Assembly (NCBI GenBank): GCA_014218235.1
Contig: CM024766.1
Coordinates: 69,305,207 to 69,369,206 of the forward strand
Origin: Colocasia esculenta
Lineage: Eukaryota; Streptophyta; Magnoliopsida; Alismatales; Araceae
DNA length: 64,000 bases
Direction of reading: 5' to 3'
Both the position numbers and the translations under genes were made by a program. Each line of letters starts with the position of its first letter. Position 1 is the stretch's first letter. Below, in pieces: positions 45,735-56,150 of the stretch. Below the pieces are notes generated by a model. It saw nothing but the letters and a program-made list of their open reading frames with translations. It was not told the origin of the DNA and ran no database searches.

Positions 45735-46690
45735 AGTAGCCACAAATGAGACATTGGAACACGGCCTCTTTGATGTCGGGAATGACAGAACTGCATCGAA
45801 TTATCATTCCCTTCATAGATACCATCTTCTTCATGTCTGATCAAAATCCATATAAAGTTGTCCATTATGTAATAATGTGACAATCAGGAATGATGAGAAA
45901 GCCGAAGACGAAGACCAGATCATACCAAATGGGTTGAGGTTCCTCATCGAGATGAACGACTTGAGGATGAAGATGTAAGTCTAGATGTGCTTCTCAAAGA
46001 GCGGATTGATGCGAGCCACCATGTCCATAAGCACAATGTCAAAGATTGCGAGCACCTCCAGCTGATACCTCACCATCTTGTTATAGAGGTCGGGATCGTA
46101 GTCGAACACGTCGTGGGCATCCACATCCAGGGACCCCGTGCCCCCATCTAACTCCAAGATTCAGTGTGGTGCCTTAGCAACCGGAGGATAGCCCCGTTCA
46201 CATCCTGCACATTGATTCTGGTCCCCCACACAAACACAGGCGTCACATCCTCTGCCTTGTCATCCTTGGCCTCCGAGGATGGAGGCATGTCGTTCGTCGA
46301 TGTCGGGGTGGAGGCTGCCATCACCCTTGGGGTGGACATTCCCGAGGACAAACTCATGAACCTTGTGTTCCGCCATGAGTTGGATGGGGTGGAGAAACCC
46401 CCATCAAAGGATGGGGGTTGGGGCTGCTACCAGCACTCGAGCATGGAGGAGCTACTGTGTTGACACTGCCTGCCACCGCTGTGGGTGCTGCCATTGGAGG
46501 GAGGGATCAAGGAGGAGTTGGTGTTTCCTATGGGCGGGGTGGAAAAGGAGGTGTCTTTTGGGGATGATGGTGCTCCTCCTAAGGGGGGACCATGAACACA
46601 ACAGAAACGGCATCAGTTGAAGAAGACACATCAACAACAGATCGAAGAGGAAGAGAATAATCGAGCCGGAGAGGAGTAACCTAATGCCAT
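45735..46690 (-). pseudogene. MCM4: 5' fragment of an MCM4 replication-licensing gene
   Basis: MCM4 is a subunit of the MCM2-7 helicase loaded at replication origins. On the minus strand the start (MALGYSSPARLFSSSS at 46690) and a Ser/Thr/Pro-rich N-terminus (SFSTPPIGNTNSS, FSTPSNSWRNTR) lead into the diagnostic VTPVFVWGTRINVQDVNG (about 46255-46200), then SLDVDAHDVFDYDPDLY and MVRYQLEVLAIFDIVLMDMV (about 46125-46020). An intron fits at 45837-45925, after which MVSMKGMIIRCSSVIPDIKE and CLICGYF follow. The rest of the gene, including the AAA+ ATPase, is absent. It is broken by frameshifts, a stop near 46433, a loss of roughly 40 residues at about 46140, and a TAG near 45978 one C-to-T step from CAG. 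The kept intron means it is not a processed copy. Confidence 0.88.
45837..45925 (-). other. Intron retained in the MCM4 fragment
   Basis: Minus strand TTTG|GTATGA donor and TGGATTTTGATCAG|ACATG acceptor, 89 bases, phase 1. Splicing joins the conserved LNP and KKMVS segments exactly as expected for MCM4. Confidence 0.82.
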
Positions 46691-46714
46691 GGAAGAAGCC
46701 GCACAGAGAGTGCT

Positions 46715-46717
<3 letters not shown>

Positions 46718-46750
<33 letters not shown>
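46718..46750. repeat. (AG)n microsatellite in the MCM4 leader
   Basis: About 16 AG units; on the gene strand this is a CT-rich leader just upstream of the ATG at 46690. Confidence 0.9.
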
Positions 46751-46757
<7 letters not shown>

Positions 46758-46892
46758 CAGTCGACGAATAGAGAGAGAGAGACCGAGGAATCTGAATAGT
46801 TACATGCACAGAGGATTTCCAGAGAGAGAAGAGAGAGTAGAAATAATTTGAAATAGAAGACTTCTCTGTTTGCCACGTGGTCAGAAAGTAGA

Positions 46893-46904
46893 TTTGGCGG
46901 GAAA
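46893..46904 (-). promoter_or_regulatory. E2F site upstream of the MCM4 fragment
   Basis: TTTGGCGGGAAA (minus strand TTTCCCGCCAAA) is a perfect match to the plant E2F consensus TTTSGCGSGAAA and lies about 205 bases before the ATG. A CACGTG G-box is at 46874-46879. MCM genes are established E2F targets, so the promoter came with the fragment. Confidence 0.75.
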
Positions 46905-46933
46905 TAGTGAACTATGTTTTAGTAATATAGTAT

Positions 46934-46935
<2 letters not shown>

Positions 46936-46995
<60 letters not shown>
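46936..46995. repeat. (TA)n microsatellite
   Basis: About 30 uninterrupted AT units, just upstream of the E2F site on the gene strand. Confidence 0.95.
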
Positions 46996-46997
<2 letters not shown>

Positions 46998-48310
46998 TTT
47001 ACTGTATGTTTATCATACACTGTTTAGGTATTACATAAATTCCAAGTCTCCTCATAAATGCATTTTTTCACAAAGACATAATTAAAAAAAAATGATGTAG
47101 ATATCATTTTAGAAACTCATTATATAATAAATAAGTAACCTTGTTAAACATTAGCGTAAAAATAGTCCTACTGTCAATTGCCACCTGAAGCAGATGATGT
47201 CTCATAATAAAAAAATATTTTCACACTTATGTACAAGAATGGAATTTTTTCCCATTAATAAGTCAAGACATTCAATATTTTTTTTAAACTCTTTATATTT
47301 TCACGCAAGTTGGTCATATTTATTTATCAACATATCACGACGTCCATCTTTTGCACATTTATTTATGCCAATGGTGTTATACTGATCAAGATGTATATAA
47401 GAGTGGCATACTATAACCATATATGTAGGAGTGGTATTTCTATCTATAGGTTATTCTTAAGAGTTTTTGCATATATAAACCATTCTTAAAATAAAAATTA
47501 CAAAAATATCATGTCTACTTTTTCATTGTTATATATATCTTTTGTGCGTGAAAAATTTTCAAATATGTCATCCCCTGTTATCCACCATTCAAGTAATCCT
47601 AGTTAACATTAACCACACACTGGAAATGACTTAACCGCCCTAGGGTTAAAGGTATGATTCTGCCAGCCACTCCTCAGTTGAAACCAACTCTAGCTCCCCT
47701 CCCCTCTCCGACCCCCTTTCCACTAGGAACCCTAAGTCCTAGGGATGCGTGAAGAGGAAAGACCTTGCATTTCATCTTAGCTTTGGAATCCTAATTGCAA
47801 GGATGAGTGATCTTGAAGAGGCACAATCGTGAAGAGCGAACCATCCCCACCTCTAGCCCTAGAACCCTAATCCTCAATTGCGGCCTCCATTCCCAATCAT
47901 AAAGAAATGACAAGAGGTAGTCTTTCTCACACTGCATTCCATCTTCTGAAGTGTTGAAATTATGTACGATAGATCTTATATAAGAGTTTTTTGGTTGTAA
48001 GTGTGGAGGGAAGATCTGTTGAAATCCCTCGTTGGCCATTGTTGACGTAGGTGAGAAAGGTTGTGGGCAAGGTATGCATTTTATTTCCATTTGTAGATGA
48101 TTCCTTTTCCTATGTTGGTAGAAGTGTATTTAAATGAAGTTGTCTCATAGTATGAATGGTGGGGCTGCCTGTTAGGTCGGAAAGGGGTGTCTATTTTTGT
48201 AGTGGGGCTTAGAGGGGTGGGACTTGTCTCTATTTTTTATGCAGTGGGGCTCTTATTTTGATCGTGTCATTACATGTACATCTTCTACGCTTCACTTATT
48301 TTATGTGTTA
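46996..48310. other. Intergenic or 5' flank of the Mutator-like remnant, no gene seen
   Basis: AT-rich to about 47600, then pyrimidine-rich and finally GT-rich with 'GTGGGGCT' repeats (48160-48250). No supported ORF. Confidence 0.45.
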
Positions 48311-48334
48311 TAAGATGGATGAAGATTCAGACCA

Positions 48335-48781
48335 CTATACTTAGTGGTCAAATATGGGGGTTATTGGAAGACAGTGAAAGGTGATCCTAGCAAGATCTAT
48401 CACTCCCTCATGAAACAGAAAAGCTTTCATTTTTTTAGAAATTATGCAAACATGAGGGATTTGTTTAGTATTGTTTGCAACATGATTAAGTGAGGTCCCC
48501 ATGATGTGGTGACTGTAATGTGGAGGGTTCCCAGATCTAATCCTAGAAGATACAAGCAAATTGTTAATGATAGAGATGTTTTGATGATGTTTGACCATTG
48601 TGGGGCCAAACGCACCATAGAGGTAGTTATTACAGTAGAGTCTATGAGCATTCAAACAGAATCACAAGGTCCAAGGAAGTGTACTCCTAGAAGAAAAGGC
48701 AGTAGCAGTAAAGCAAAGGAGAAAGACTTTGTGGAGGAGGAGAACATTGTGGATATTGAAGGTTCAGATAAAGAACCATAT
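48335..48781 (+). pseudogene. Mutator-like transposase remnant, N-terminal part
   Basis: The plus-strand frame from about 48356 reads GYWKTVKGDPSKIYHSLMKQ, a TGA at 48493, then GPHDVVTVMWRVPRSNP, YKQIVNDRDVLMMFDHCG and IEVVITVESM. This resembles the N-terminal PB1-like domain found ahead of the MULE transposase in plants; an acidic linker follows (FVEEENIVDIEGSDKEPY). It is cut at 48781 by solo LTR I and continues in frame at 53805 (DIRDFVEVEDPFTSED, a stop, NEEPHIKG) until LTR J cuts it at 53888. The catalytic DDE part is not in the window. The family call rests on a weak motif match, so another transposase family is possible. Confidence 0.45.
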
Positions 48782-48960
48782 TGTTGTAATCTGTAAATTT
48801 TGATGATCACAAAACACTAATGTTGTTCATGTTAAGAAACTGACAAAACATTGATTTATGATTCATGTTAAAGACACAAATGTTTGATTTATTTATATTT
48901 AATTTGAGTGTCCAATTTGTGTGTTAAGTGTGCAACAAAATAGGCTCAAGGCTCCCATTT

Positions 48961-49150
48961 GAAGTGAATTTTACAATGGCCAAGCATTAGATAGAACAAG
49001 ACCGAAGACCGACTGGAAATACTGCAAAAATGACAGTCGGTCGATCAAATTCCCAAGTGAATTTTACAAAGGCCAAGCATTGGACAGAACAGGATCGAAG
49101 ACTAGCTGGAAATACTACAAAACTGATAGTTGGTCAACCAAATTCCCAAG
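48961..49150 (+). repeat. Tandem duplication in LTR I
   Basis: Two copies of about 97 bases starting AAGTGAATTTTACAA and ending near CAAATTCCCAAG, with about ten mismatches. Confidence 0.85.
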
Positions 49151-50230
49151 ATCGGTCGATCAAACTGAACAAAGATATCGGTTGATGAACAAAGCAAGAG
49201 ATTACTAAAGAAGAAGCTTATGATTGGTGACCAAACTGAAGAACGATCGACCAATCCAATAAAATCAGAAGTCCGATCCTGCCTGGGAATTACATCAAGG
49301 TCAGGACCAAAAGTTGGATGACCGATTGAGGATTTTCAGACAATCGATTTTCCCAGTAACTTTGGTTTGGGGACAGTGTAGAATCGAATAACCGATTTGG
49401 TAAAATTGGTTGTCCAATTACAGAAACATAGTTTTCCTATTTAGAGAGGACTCTTTCTCTCTTTGGTTTTAGCCCAAGGGTTCTAAGATCCATAACTCAA
49501 GATCGATTTCTTAGAACATGGATATATAAAGGAGGTCCCTTCCAAAGCTCTAAGTACGACACATACAAGAAGGAAACAGAGCACACCTTGGCTAGGGCTT
49601 CAACAACGAACCTATGAACTTGCAAGTTCCCAGAGCTTCTTCTTTGGATTGCTGTGTTGGAAACAAGATTTTGGACGTCCAAAAGATTGTGCTTCATTTG
49701 TACTAGGTCTAGGTGCTTTTTGCAAAGGAGTTCGCTCGTCTCCATCATCGCTTATCTACATCCAGACAGGATACTTCTAAACTAGAGTTTTATTTATTTT
49801 TCTCCTATTCTTGAGTTGAGAATTGTAGTTAAACTGATCTTATTATTGATCCTGTGTGTGAGAGAGTTTGCTCGTGTTGTTTGAGTGTGTGTGAGGTGTG
49901 ACGGCGAGTCTTTCACTATCTTCATGTGTGTGTGGTGCAGGCTGTGCACTACATACTGGGTTATCTTGTCCTCGATCATGAGGTGGGGTTGGTGTTGTCC
50001 TCGGAAACAATAATGTGTGTGTGGTGAGGGTTTATCAGCTTGTACCTGGAAACAAGTTAGTAGAAAACCCTCACATGGGTGTGGGGTAGTGGACGTAGGT
50101 GCACACGTGGTGTGTTGGTCGAACCACTCTAAATCTTGCGTGCACTTGTGGTTTGCTTCCATCTTTTCTACCTCCATTTTACGCACATTACGATAGTTGG
50201 TTTCATCTATATACTTGTTATATTCCGCTG

Positions 50231-50507
50231 TGTTGGGTTCACATTCTAAATAATAAATACAACATGTTTTTGATGATGAACAATGATGAACAATGTGAAT
50301 TGAGTTTAATGCATGAGATTTTCAAACAAATGACTTGTCACAATAACTTGGTACAATGCTTGATTATAAATGTTCATAATATCTCACTAACTATGTTTAC
50401 TAATGTAGGAGATATACCATGCAAGACGTGTGCCAACAACAAGTATGAAAGAACAACAAAAGTCAGAAGACAGAGTACCTGTCGACAGCCATCAAGAACC
50501 TGTCTCT
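50231..50507 (+). repeat. Truncated 5' LTR of element F
   Basis: Matches 52332-52608 except for a few substitutions and a short indel near 50281; the match stops at CATCAAGAACCTGTC. Confidence 0.92.
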
Positions 50508-50609
50508 GATACCAATTGAAGGGTTGCGGAATTCCCTGTATGGTAATCTAGAAGGGGGGTTGAATAGATTACTGCCGATTAAAAATGTTTATCACCTTCT
50601 TTTCTTCGA
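50502..50609 (-). repeat. Inverted PBS and LTR tail in element F
   Basis: On the minus strand the last about 93 bases of the LTR (50609 down to 50517, ending AACCCTTCA) are followed by ATTGGTATCAGAGAC, a normal LTR-PBS junction in opposite orientation to the rest. The same LTR tail reads forward at 53584-53676. Confidence 0.9.
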
Positions 50610-50928
50610 TTGGCCATTCACTGCATGTCCCTGTCGACAGGCATCAGGGTCCTTATCGACAGCCGGCGGCCAGACTTCGATTGGAAGCCCAACGAGCAAG
50701 GGTTTAAGGCCGGATTTTGTGGGACCCACCCATTCAATCCTTCTTTAAAAGGTTCCCACAACCCCTTCCACCCTCTACCTCTTCCCAAAACCCTTCCCCT
50801 TCCTCCTCTCACCAAAACCCCCTCTTTCTCCAGGGCACCGGAAGAACTTCTCCTCTCCCTTTCGTCTTCCCTCTTCCTGTGTCTCCTTCCTCTCTACCCT
50901 CTCCATCTACATCGAGATACAACCTCTG

Positions 50929-52089
50929 ATGGCTCCACCGGCCAAGAAGCTAGCATCCCATCGTCGACCTCGGTCTCCCGAAGCCGGCCAGGGCTCCAGG
51001 GCCACCACCGAGCGTCGGACGAAGCACCGGGAGGATCGTTTGCCAGAGCTCATCATTCCGCCTTCTCTGAGTCTTCTCGGTGTCCATGGTACCTTCACCA
51101 AGGTTGTGCAGCCCCGCTACATTGACTTCCTTTCCTTGGAGGATATGTTTCCAGAACTACATCCTCTCTTTGATGTCCAGGGTTGGGCACCCTTTTGCTA
51201 CGATCACATGCGGTACTCCACAACCGCCGTGACCGATTTCTACACCAACCTCCGACTATCAAGCAATGGAAAGTTGTATACCAAGGTGAAGGATACTCCA
51301 TTTTTTATTACTCCTAATCTCCTATCCACCGCCCTGCAAATCCCAAATACTGGAGTGGACATAATGACCCATCATCCAACTCTAGAGGAGTATCATACGC
51401 TCATTACTTTGCATCCTTACGATCCCACTGATCGTAGGCAACTAAATGCCAACTCCTTCCCTCCTCTTCATCATCTCATCCATCACATCTTCACCACTCT
51501 CATAGTTCCCAAGGATGGTAGCCGAGAACTTATGACCTCCCTTGACAAGTCTCTGCTTCACCAATTCCTCAATGCTGAACCTATCAACTTACCTGCTCTT
51601 ATGGTCTCTATATTTCGCATATGTGTTCGCAGTGCCAAGAGATCTATGCCATATGCATGCCAACTCACTTCTCTCTTCCTCTTCATCGGCATTCAAATTC
51701 CAAAGGAGGAGATGACCGTTCTCAAATCCCGTAGCTCCTATGACCTCACTGCTGCACATAGGATGGGCTACAAGATGGTAGATGGCATTGTAACAAGAGA
51801 TCTCAAAGGTAAAGGGGCAGCTGCTGATGATGGTGATGATGAAGAAGTTGAAGATGAAGAAGATGCTCAAGAAGATGAAGACTCCCAATCTGAGCCACTA
51901 GATGCTCCAAGAGAAGATGCTGCTGATGATGCTGAGCCCTCAATTAGGGAATTACTTGCTCAGCTCCAGATCCAAATGGCAACAAGCTTTGAAAGACTTA
52001 ATGCCAGAATGGACACACTTGACACCCACTTGGATAGCTTTGCTACTGCGCATCGGGCTCCTACACCGCCAGCTGATGATGATGCGTAG
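50929..52089 (+). CDS. Intact 386-residue ORF of element F (putative plant transposon protein)
   Basis: ATG at 50929 (MAPPAKKLASHRRPRSP) after a pyrimidine-rich leader, TAG at 52087. A basic, disordered N-terminus (1-40) leads into a domain with YIDFLSLEDMFPEL, VTDFYTNLRLSSNGKLYTKV and TDRRQLNANSFPPLHHLIHH (about 65-200) and CQLTSLFLFIGIQIPKEEM (about 245-265), which I recognise as the plant 'putative transposon protein' family (Transposase_32 type). Then come an acidic run (about 295-335) and a short helix of coiled-coil type (LLAQLQIQMATSFERLNARM). No signal peptide or membrane segment. Its position just before the 3' LTR is that of the env-like ORF of SIRE elements. Function unknown. It is uninterrupted although the element has lost its core genes. 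Confidence 0.75.
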   Translation: MAPPAKKLASHRRPRSPEAGQGSRATTERRTKHREDRLPELIIPPSLSLLGVHGTFTKVVQPRYIDFLSLEDMFPELHPLFDVQGWAPFCYDHMRYSTTAVTDFYTNLRLSSNGKLYTKVKDTPFFITPNLLSTALQIPNTGVDIMTHHPTLEEYHTLITLHPYDPTDRRQLNANSFPPLHHLIHHIFTTLIVPKDGSRELMTSLDKSLLHQFLNAEPINLPALMVSIFRICVRSAKRSMPYACQLTSLFLFIGIQIPKEEMTVLKSRSSYDLTAAHRMGYKMVDGIVTRDLKGKGAAADDGDDEEVEDEEDAQEDEDSQSEPLDAPREDAADDAEPSIRELLAQLQIQMATSFERLNARMDTLDTHLDSFATAHRAPTPPADDDA

Positions 52090-52317
52090 TTAGCTTAGGT
52101 GTCTAGGATAGCGTTAAGTCCTGTTGTCTAATTCAACTCAATGTCTTTCCCTTCTCTGTTTTTCCCCATTAGCTTGTCATGTACTTTGTATGACTTATGA
52201 AATATCAATGCAAATCCTTGTTACTTGTCTCATACATGGTGTATGCTTTTGGATGTTGTCAAAAGGGGGATAAAACTCAATTGTGCACTTACTGAATTGA
52301 TTAATTTTGTCATCATC

Positions 52318-52331
52318 AAAAAGGGGGAGAA
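52318..52331 (+). promoter_or_regulatory. Polypurine tract of element F
   Basis: AAAAAGGGGGAGAA directly before TGTTGGG; a second purine tract, AAAAGGGGGATAAAA, is at about 52261. Confidence 0.85.
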
Positions 52332-53676
52332 TGTTGGGTTCACATTCTAAATAATAAATACAACATGTTTTTAATGATGAACAATGTGAACAATGTGAAT
52401 TGAGTTTAATGCATGAGATTTTCAAACAAATGACTTGTCACAATAACTTGGTACAATGCTTGATTATAAATGTTCATAATATCTCACTAACTATGTTTAC
52501 TAATGTAGGAGATATACCATGCAAGACGTGTGCCAACAACAAGTATGAAAGATCAACAAAAGTCAGAAGATAGAGTACCTGTCGACAGCCATCAAGACCC
52601 TATCGACAAATACCAACAGTCAGCAACACACTTGTTCTGTAAAACAAGACCTGTCGACATCAACAAAGCTCCCTGTCGACAGAAGCATACAGTCAGAAAA
52701 CCAGTGTTCTGGAAAACATGTGCCTGTCGACAGCACCAAGGCACCTGTCGACAGATGCACACAGTGAAAGCTTTGACAGAACTTCCAGACTTCTGGAACT
52801 TGGGACACTATTGATCCCTGTCGACAGCAGGTGTATGACCTGTCGACAGACCTATAGAAGCTTCATATACGGGAAGTTTGGAAGTTACCAAACTTGGTGT
52901 TTCCTTGTACCACGTCTCTCCATATGTAAACACCACTATATAAACATCCTTTTGAAGCAAATTACGAATACAAGCAGCCTCCAAGCAAAAACCCTAAAGA
53001 GTTCTCACAAGAAGTCTTGCTCTGCTGCTCTGCTTCAACCTACCGCACAGAACCAAGAAGAGAAGTCTCTTCAGCGGAAGGTGAAGTCTGAACGTCGTGG
53101 ATTCAAGTGTCTCCATCAAGTTGTGACCTTCAAGACGAAGCTTGAAGCCCAGTCAGACGTTTAGAAGAAGAGTTTACAACTGGATTTGTTCTTCAACTCT
53201 TAAACTCTTCTCTGTTTCTATTTCTCCATATCCGTGTGTGTGTGTGTTGTGTTTCAGGCAGCCCTTGTGCTTGATACACGTGTGTGGGTGTTGTTCTGAT
53301 CGTGGTTTCACATCAGATAACACGTGTGTGTGAGTTGTAGTTTGTGAACTAGCTCATAATTAGATTGCTCTGCGTGTGTGTGTGGCCCGTGGATGTAGGA
53401 TACACAAGTTGTGTACTCCGAACCACGTAAATCATCGTGTCTTGTGGTTTGCACGAATTTACGCTAGATGTTTGATAGGCACGACATCTCCACGCACGTT
53501 TGATAATTTGTTATCCATCTGTTATCAAGTCACACACATCCACACATAGTTTAAAGTTCAACATTGTTTTGATAATCTATGTTTCGAAGAAAAGAAGGTG
53601 ATAAATGTTTTTAATCGGCAGTAATCTATTCAACCCCCCTTCTAGATTACCATACAGGGAATTCTGCAACCCTTCA
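52332..53676 (+). repeat. 3' LTR of element F (1345 bp)
   Basis: Complete LTR. TATATAAA at 52937-52944 marks the promoter; the 270 bases upstream hold six perfect CTGTCGACAG palindromes. Downstream are GTGTGTG-rich stretches (53238, 53280, 53320). Confidence 0.92.
52579..52849 (+). promoter_or_regulatory. Cluster of CTGTCGACAG palindromes in the F LTR
   Basis: Perfect copies at about 52579, 52673, 52723, 52745, 52818 and 52840, plus degenerate ones near 52651 and 52599. All lie in U3 upstream of the TATA box, at irregular spacing. Possibly binding sites for a dimeric factor (inference). Confidence 0.6.
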
Positions 53677-53888
53677 CGCTGTGCATCTCACTTAGTAGAT
53701 TTTCTTAATTAAGTTTAATCTGTTCTGTGTAAGAAATTTTTATTTAGACAATAACCAATTCACCTCTCCCCTCTTGGTTGATCATCGCACATGCGTGTCT
53801 ATTACATATGATATAAGAGACTTTGTTGAAGTTGAAGATCCTTTTACAAGTGAGGATTAGAATGAAGAACCACACATAAAGGGATTTC

Positions 53889-56150
53889 TGTTGAAACACT
53901 CTCATATATTTATCCCTATATTTTGGTGATAACTAAAACTCATGGATATCATAAATATATTTGTTTTGGTGATAAATAAATTCATGAGTATATTTAATAA
54001 TATTTTGTCCAAGAAATAACATAGTTTCTATTTCTTAAAGATTTAACTCCATATCGATTACCAATCAAATGTGTATCGATTAGAGACTAAGTGCCACATC
54101 AATTACTAAAGGAATTTCTATCAATTAGAGAACAAGTCTTATATAGATTAGAGAAGAGTTCTACAGATTATTGAAGAAGCTTCACATCAATTGTTGAAGA
54201 AGTTTTTATCGATTAGTGAAGAAGTTTCATATCGATTATTGAAGCAGTGTTCCGATTATAGAAGAAACACTTGTTCCGATTAATGAAGAAGTTTTCATAG
54301 CAATTATTGAAGAAACAATGTTCCGATTAGTGAACAACATTCTGATTACTGAAGACTTGCCTTCTTATTCTTCCGATTGGTAAACAATGTTCCGATTACT
54401 GAACACTTACCTTCTTATCCTTCCGATTGGTAAATAACATTCCGATTACTGAACACTTGACTTCTTATTCTTATGATTAGTGAACGATTGTTCGATTAGT
54501 GATATATTATATCAATTACTGAACATTCTTCTTTTGATTACTTAGCATCATTCCGATTACTAAACAAATGTTCAACTTGTTTCGATTAGTGAGCAAAGCT
54601 TATATCGATTGGTATTATGAATGTTTTGATTAGTGAACAACATTCTAATTAGTGTTATATCCTTCCAATTACTGAACAAAGGTTCAGTAACATTCTGATT
54701 GGTATTTAAATTGTTTTGATTAGTAAACAAATATTTATTTCTCATTCTAATTAGTTTATAAACATTTTGATTGGTGAACACCATTTCGATTACTATTGTT
54801 TTACACCCATTAGTCAATACTTGCCTTATCTTTCCGATTGGTGTTATGTTTGCAACGATTGTTGACTAAAACTTGTACATCATATCGATTCCTAACCATA
54901 TCTTTCATGTTATATCGATTACTGAACACTTTCACCAATTACTGATATCTAGTCTTCTGGCACCAACATATTTCTAATGTTCTTCATATCTTTAACTTAT
55001 TATTTCTCATGACTTGAAGATTGAAATGTTCGCACAACTTTTTATATATATAGCCTGCATATGATAAGATATGCTCTAACTTAAAGCTACTTTTTTGCAT
55101 GTGTCAAAGGTCTCCTTCTTTCCTGCTTGACAGAAAAGCAACTACCTAACATAGCAGGCTGTCAGCAGGAAATGTGGAAGAGGTATGGCTTGAATAATAT
55201 GTTATATCTTTTTTTATCACTATCTTGTTCCCAACATTAAATGCTCACATGAGAAAGGAAGTCTGAGGCATCTGCTAGACAGAAGAAGTAGACATTAGAT
55301 ACAAGTGAGAGCAGAAGAAGAAGAATAAGAGCAACGGTTAGAAGGAGCTTCATGGGATTTCCTCAACGGTCCTCTTCAGAAGGATGTATAAAAAGATGGA
55401 AGCTTTGAAACAAAAATCATATGAAAAGCAGTGAGTAGCCGAAAGATCTTACTAGTAGAGTGTACGTTCAGTGAGGAGCTTAAATGACATGCACACTTGA
55501 AGAAAAGAGAGAAATAGCTCAAGCCTATCCAAAGAAGAAATCAAGTCCTCCAACACCTTACTGCAATCAAAGATCTGATCATCCTCCTTCAGAAAACAAG
55601 CATTCAGAAAAGTTGTCAACAAGAAGGAAGATCCCAAAGCAGTTTTCAACAACAAAACATTCCTCATTAGCTTGCTAAAGCAGCACATGATCAACTGATT
55701 ACTCATTCCCATTCTCCTTGATCTGTGTTCTCTTTACTTAATGCTTTCACTTAGCCTTTCATCAATCTATATCGAGACATTTATTGTGGAGTAGTTCCCT
55801 TTGTGTGGGAAGACTAGTTGGGGTCTGTACCAGTAGGAACTGACTAGGGTTTGTACCAATAGGTTTGCTTCTGAGCTTGTAAAAAAAGTGGACTTTTTCT
55901 TGCCCGAGAAAGAGAAGAAGACCAGCTAGGGTGCTGGTTGTTCTTCCCCTTTGTGGAAGGGAAGACCCAATGTGTTTAAGGTGTTGTTCCTCTTCTGTGT
56001 GTGAAGAGAAGACCATCTAGGCTAGTGTGTAAGTGTCCTTAAGGGGAACTGTACCATTGGTTAGTGAAATCCCAATTGTTCTTGGAGATTGGACATAGGA
56101 TTGAAGTGCATCTCAAGACCTAACTAGGATAAATCTGTGTCTCATTTATC
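53889..56150 (+). mobile_element. LTR J: SIRE-like LTR, right end not resolved
   Basis: TGTTGAAACACTCTC...TTTTGGTGATAACTAAAAC at 53889 is a SIRE-type LTR start, cutting the Mutator-like frame after HIKG. TATAAAA at 55387-55393 follows CAACGG repeats. Further along come GAAGAGAAGACC-type repeats (55810-56015) and GGGGAACTGTACC near 56043. No coding sequence. The left duplication would be ATTTC (53884-53888), but the matching right copy could not be fixed. Confidence 0.55.
54040..54960 (+). repeat. CGATTA minisatellite in LTR J
   Basis: Some 35 degenerate units built on (T)TCCGATTA(C/G)TGAA(C/G)AA, 15-30 bases each, filling most of the U3 part of the LTR. No coding frame. Confidence 0.88.

Larger units (their letters stand above)
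50231..53676 (+). mobile_element. Element F: rearranged SIRE-like Copia element
   Basis: Starts TGTTGGGTTCACA (50231) and ends AACCCTTCA (53676), with exact 5-bp target duplications CGCTG at 50226-50230 and 53677-53681. Order: first 277 bases of the LTR; an inverted PBS plus inverted LTR tail (50502-50609); a segment with a 386-codon ORF; two purine tracts; a complete LTR (52332-53676). Gag, protease, integrase, RT and RNase H are all missing. A late ORF followed by GGGGGA tracts before the LTR is the layout of the env-like end of SIRE/Maximus elements. Confidence 0.85.
48782..53804 (+). mobile_element. Solo LTR I (Copia/SIRE-like), interrupted by element F
   Basis: TGTTGTAATCTGTAAATTTTGATGATCAC at the left; after element F it resumes at 53682 and includes CACCTCTCCCCTCTTGGTTGATCATCG near the right end. 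Flanked by an exact CATAT duplication (48777-48781, 53805-53809), confirmed because the interrupted Mutator-like frame rejoins there. The right end reads TATTA rather than the usual CA, possibly one C-to-T change. Without F it is about 1.57 kb. Two tandem copies of a unit of about 97 bases (AGTGAATTTTACAA.GGCCAAGCATT) lie at 48961-49150. No internal region, so a solo LTR. Confidence 0.75.

Noticed and set aside
52579..52849. CRISPR-like array from the repeated CTGTCGACAG
   Set aside because: Repeats are only 10 bp, spacing is irregular, and the sequence is a plant retroelement LTR.
53682..53792. LTR I ending at GATCATCGCACA
   Set aside because: That end gives no target duplication; ending at 53804 gives exact CATAT copies and rejoins the interrupted frame.
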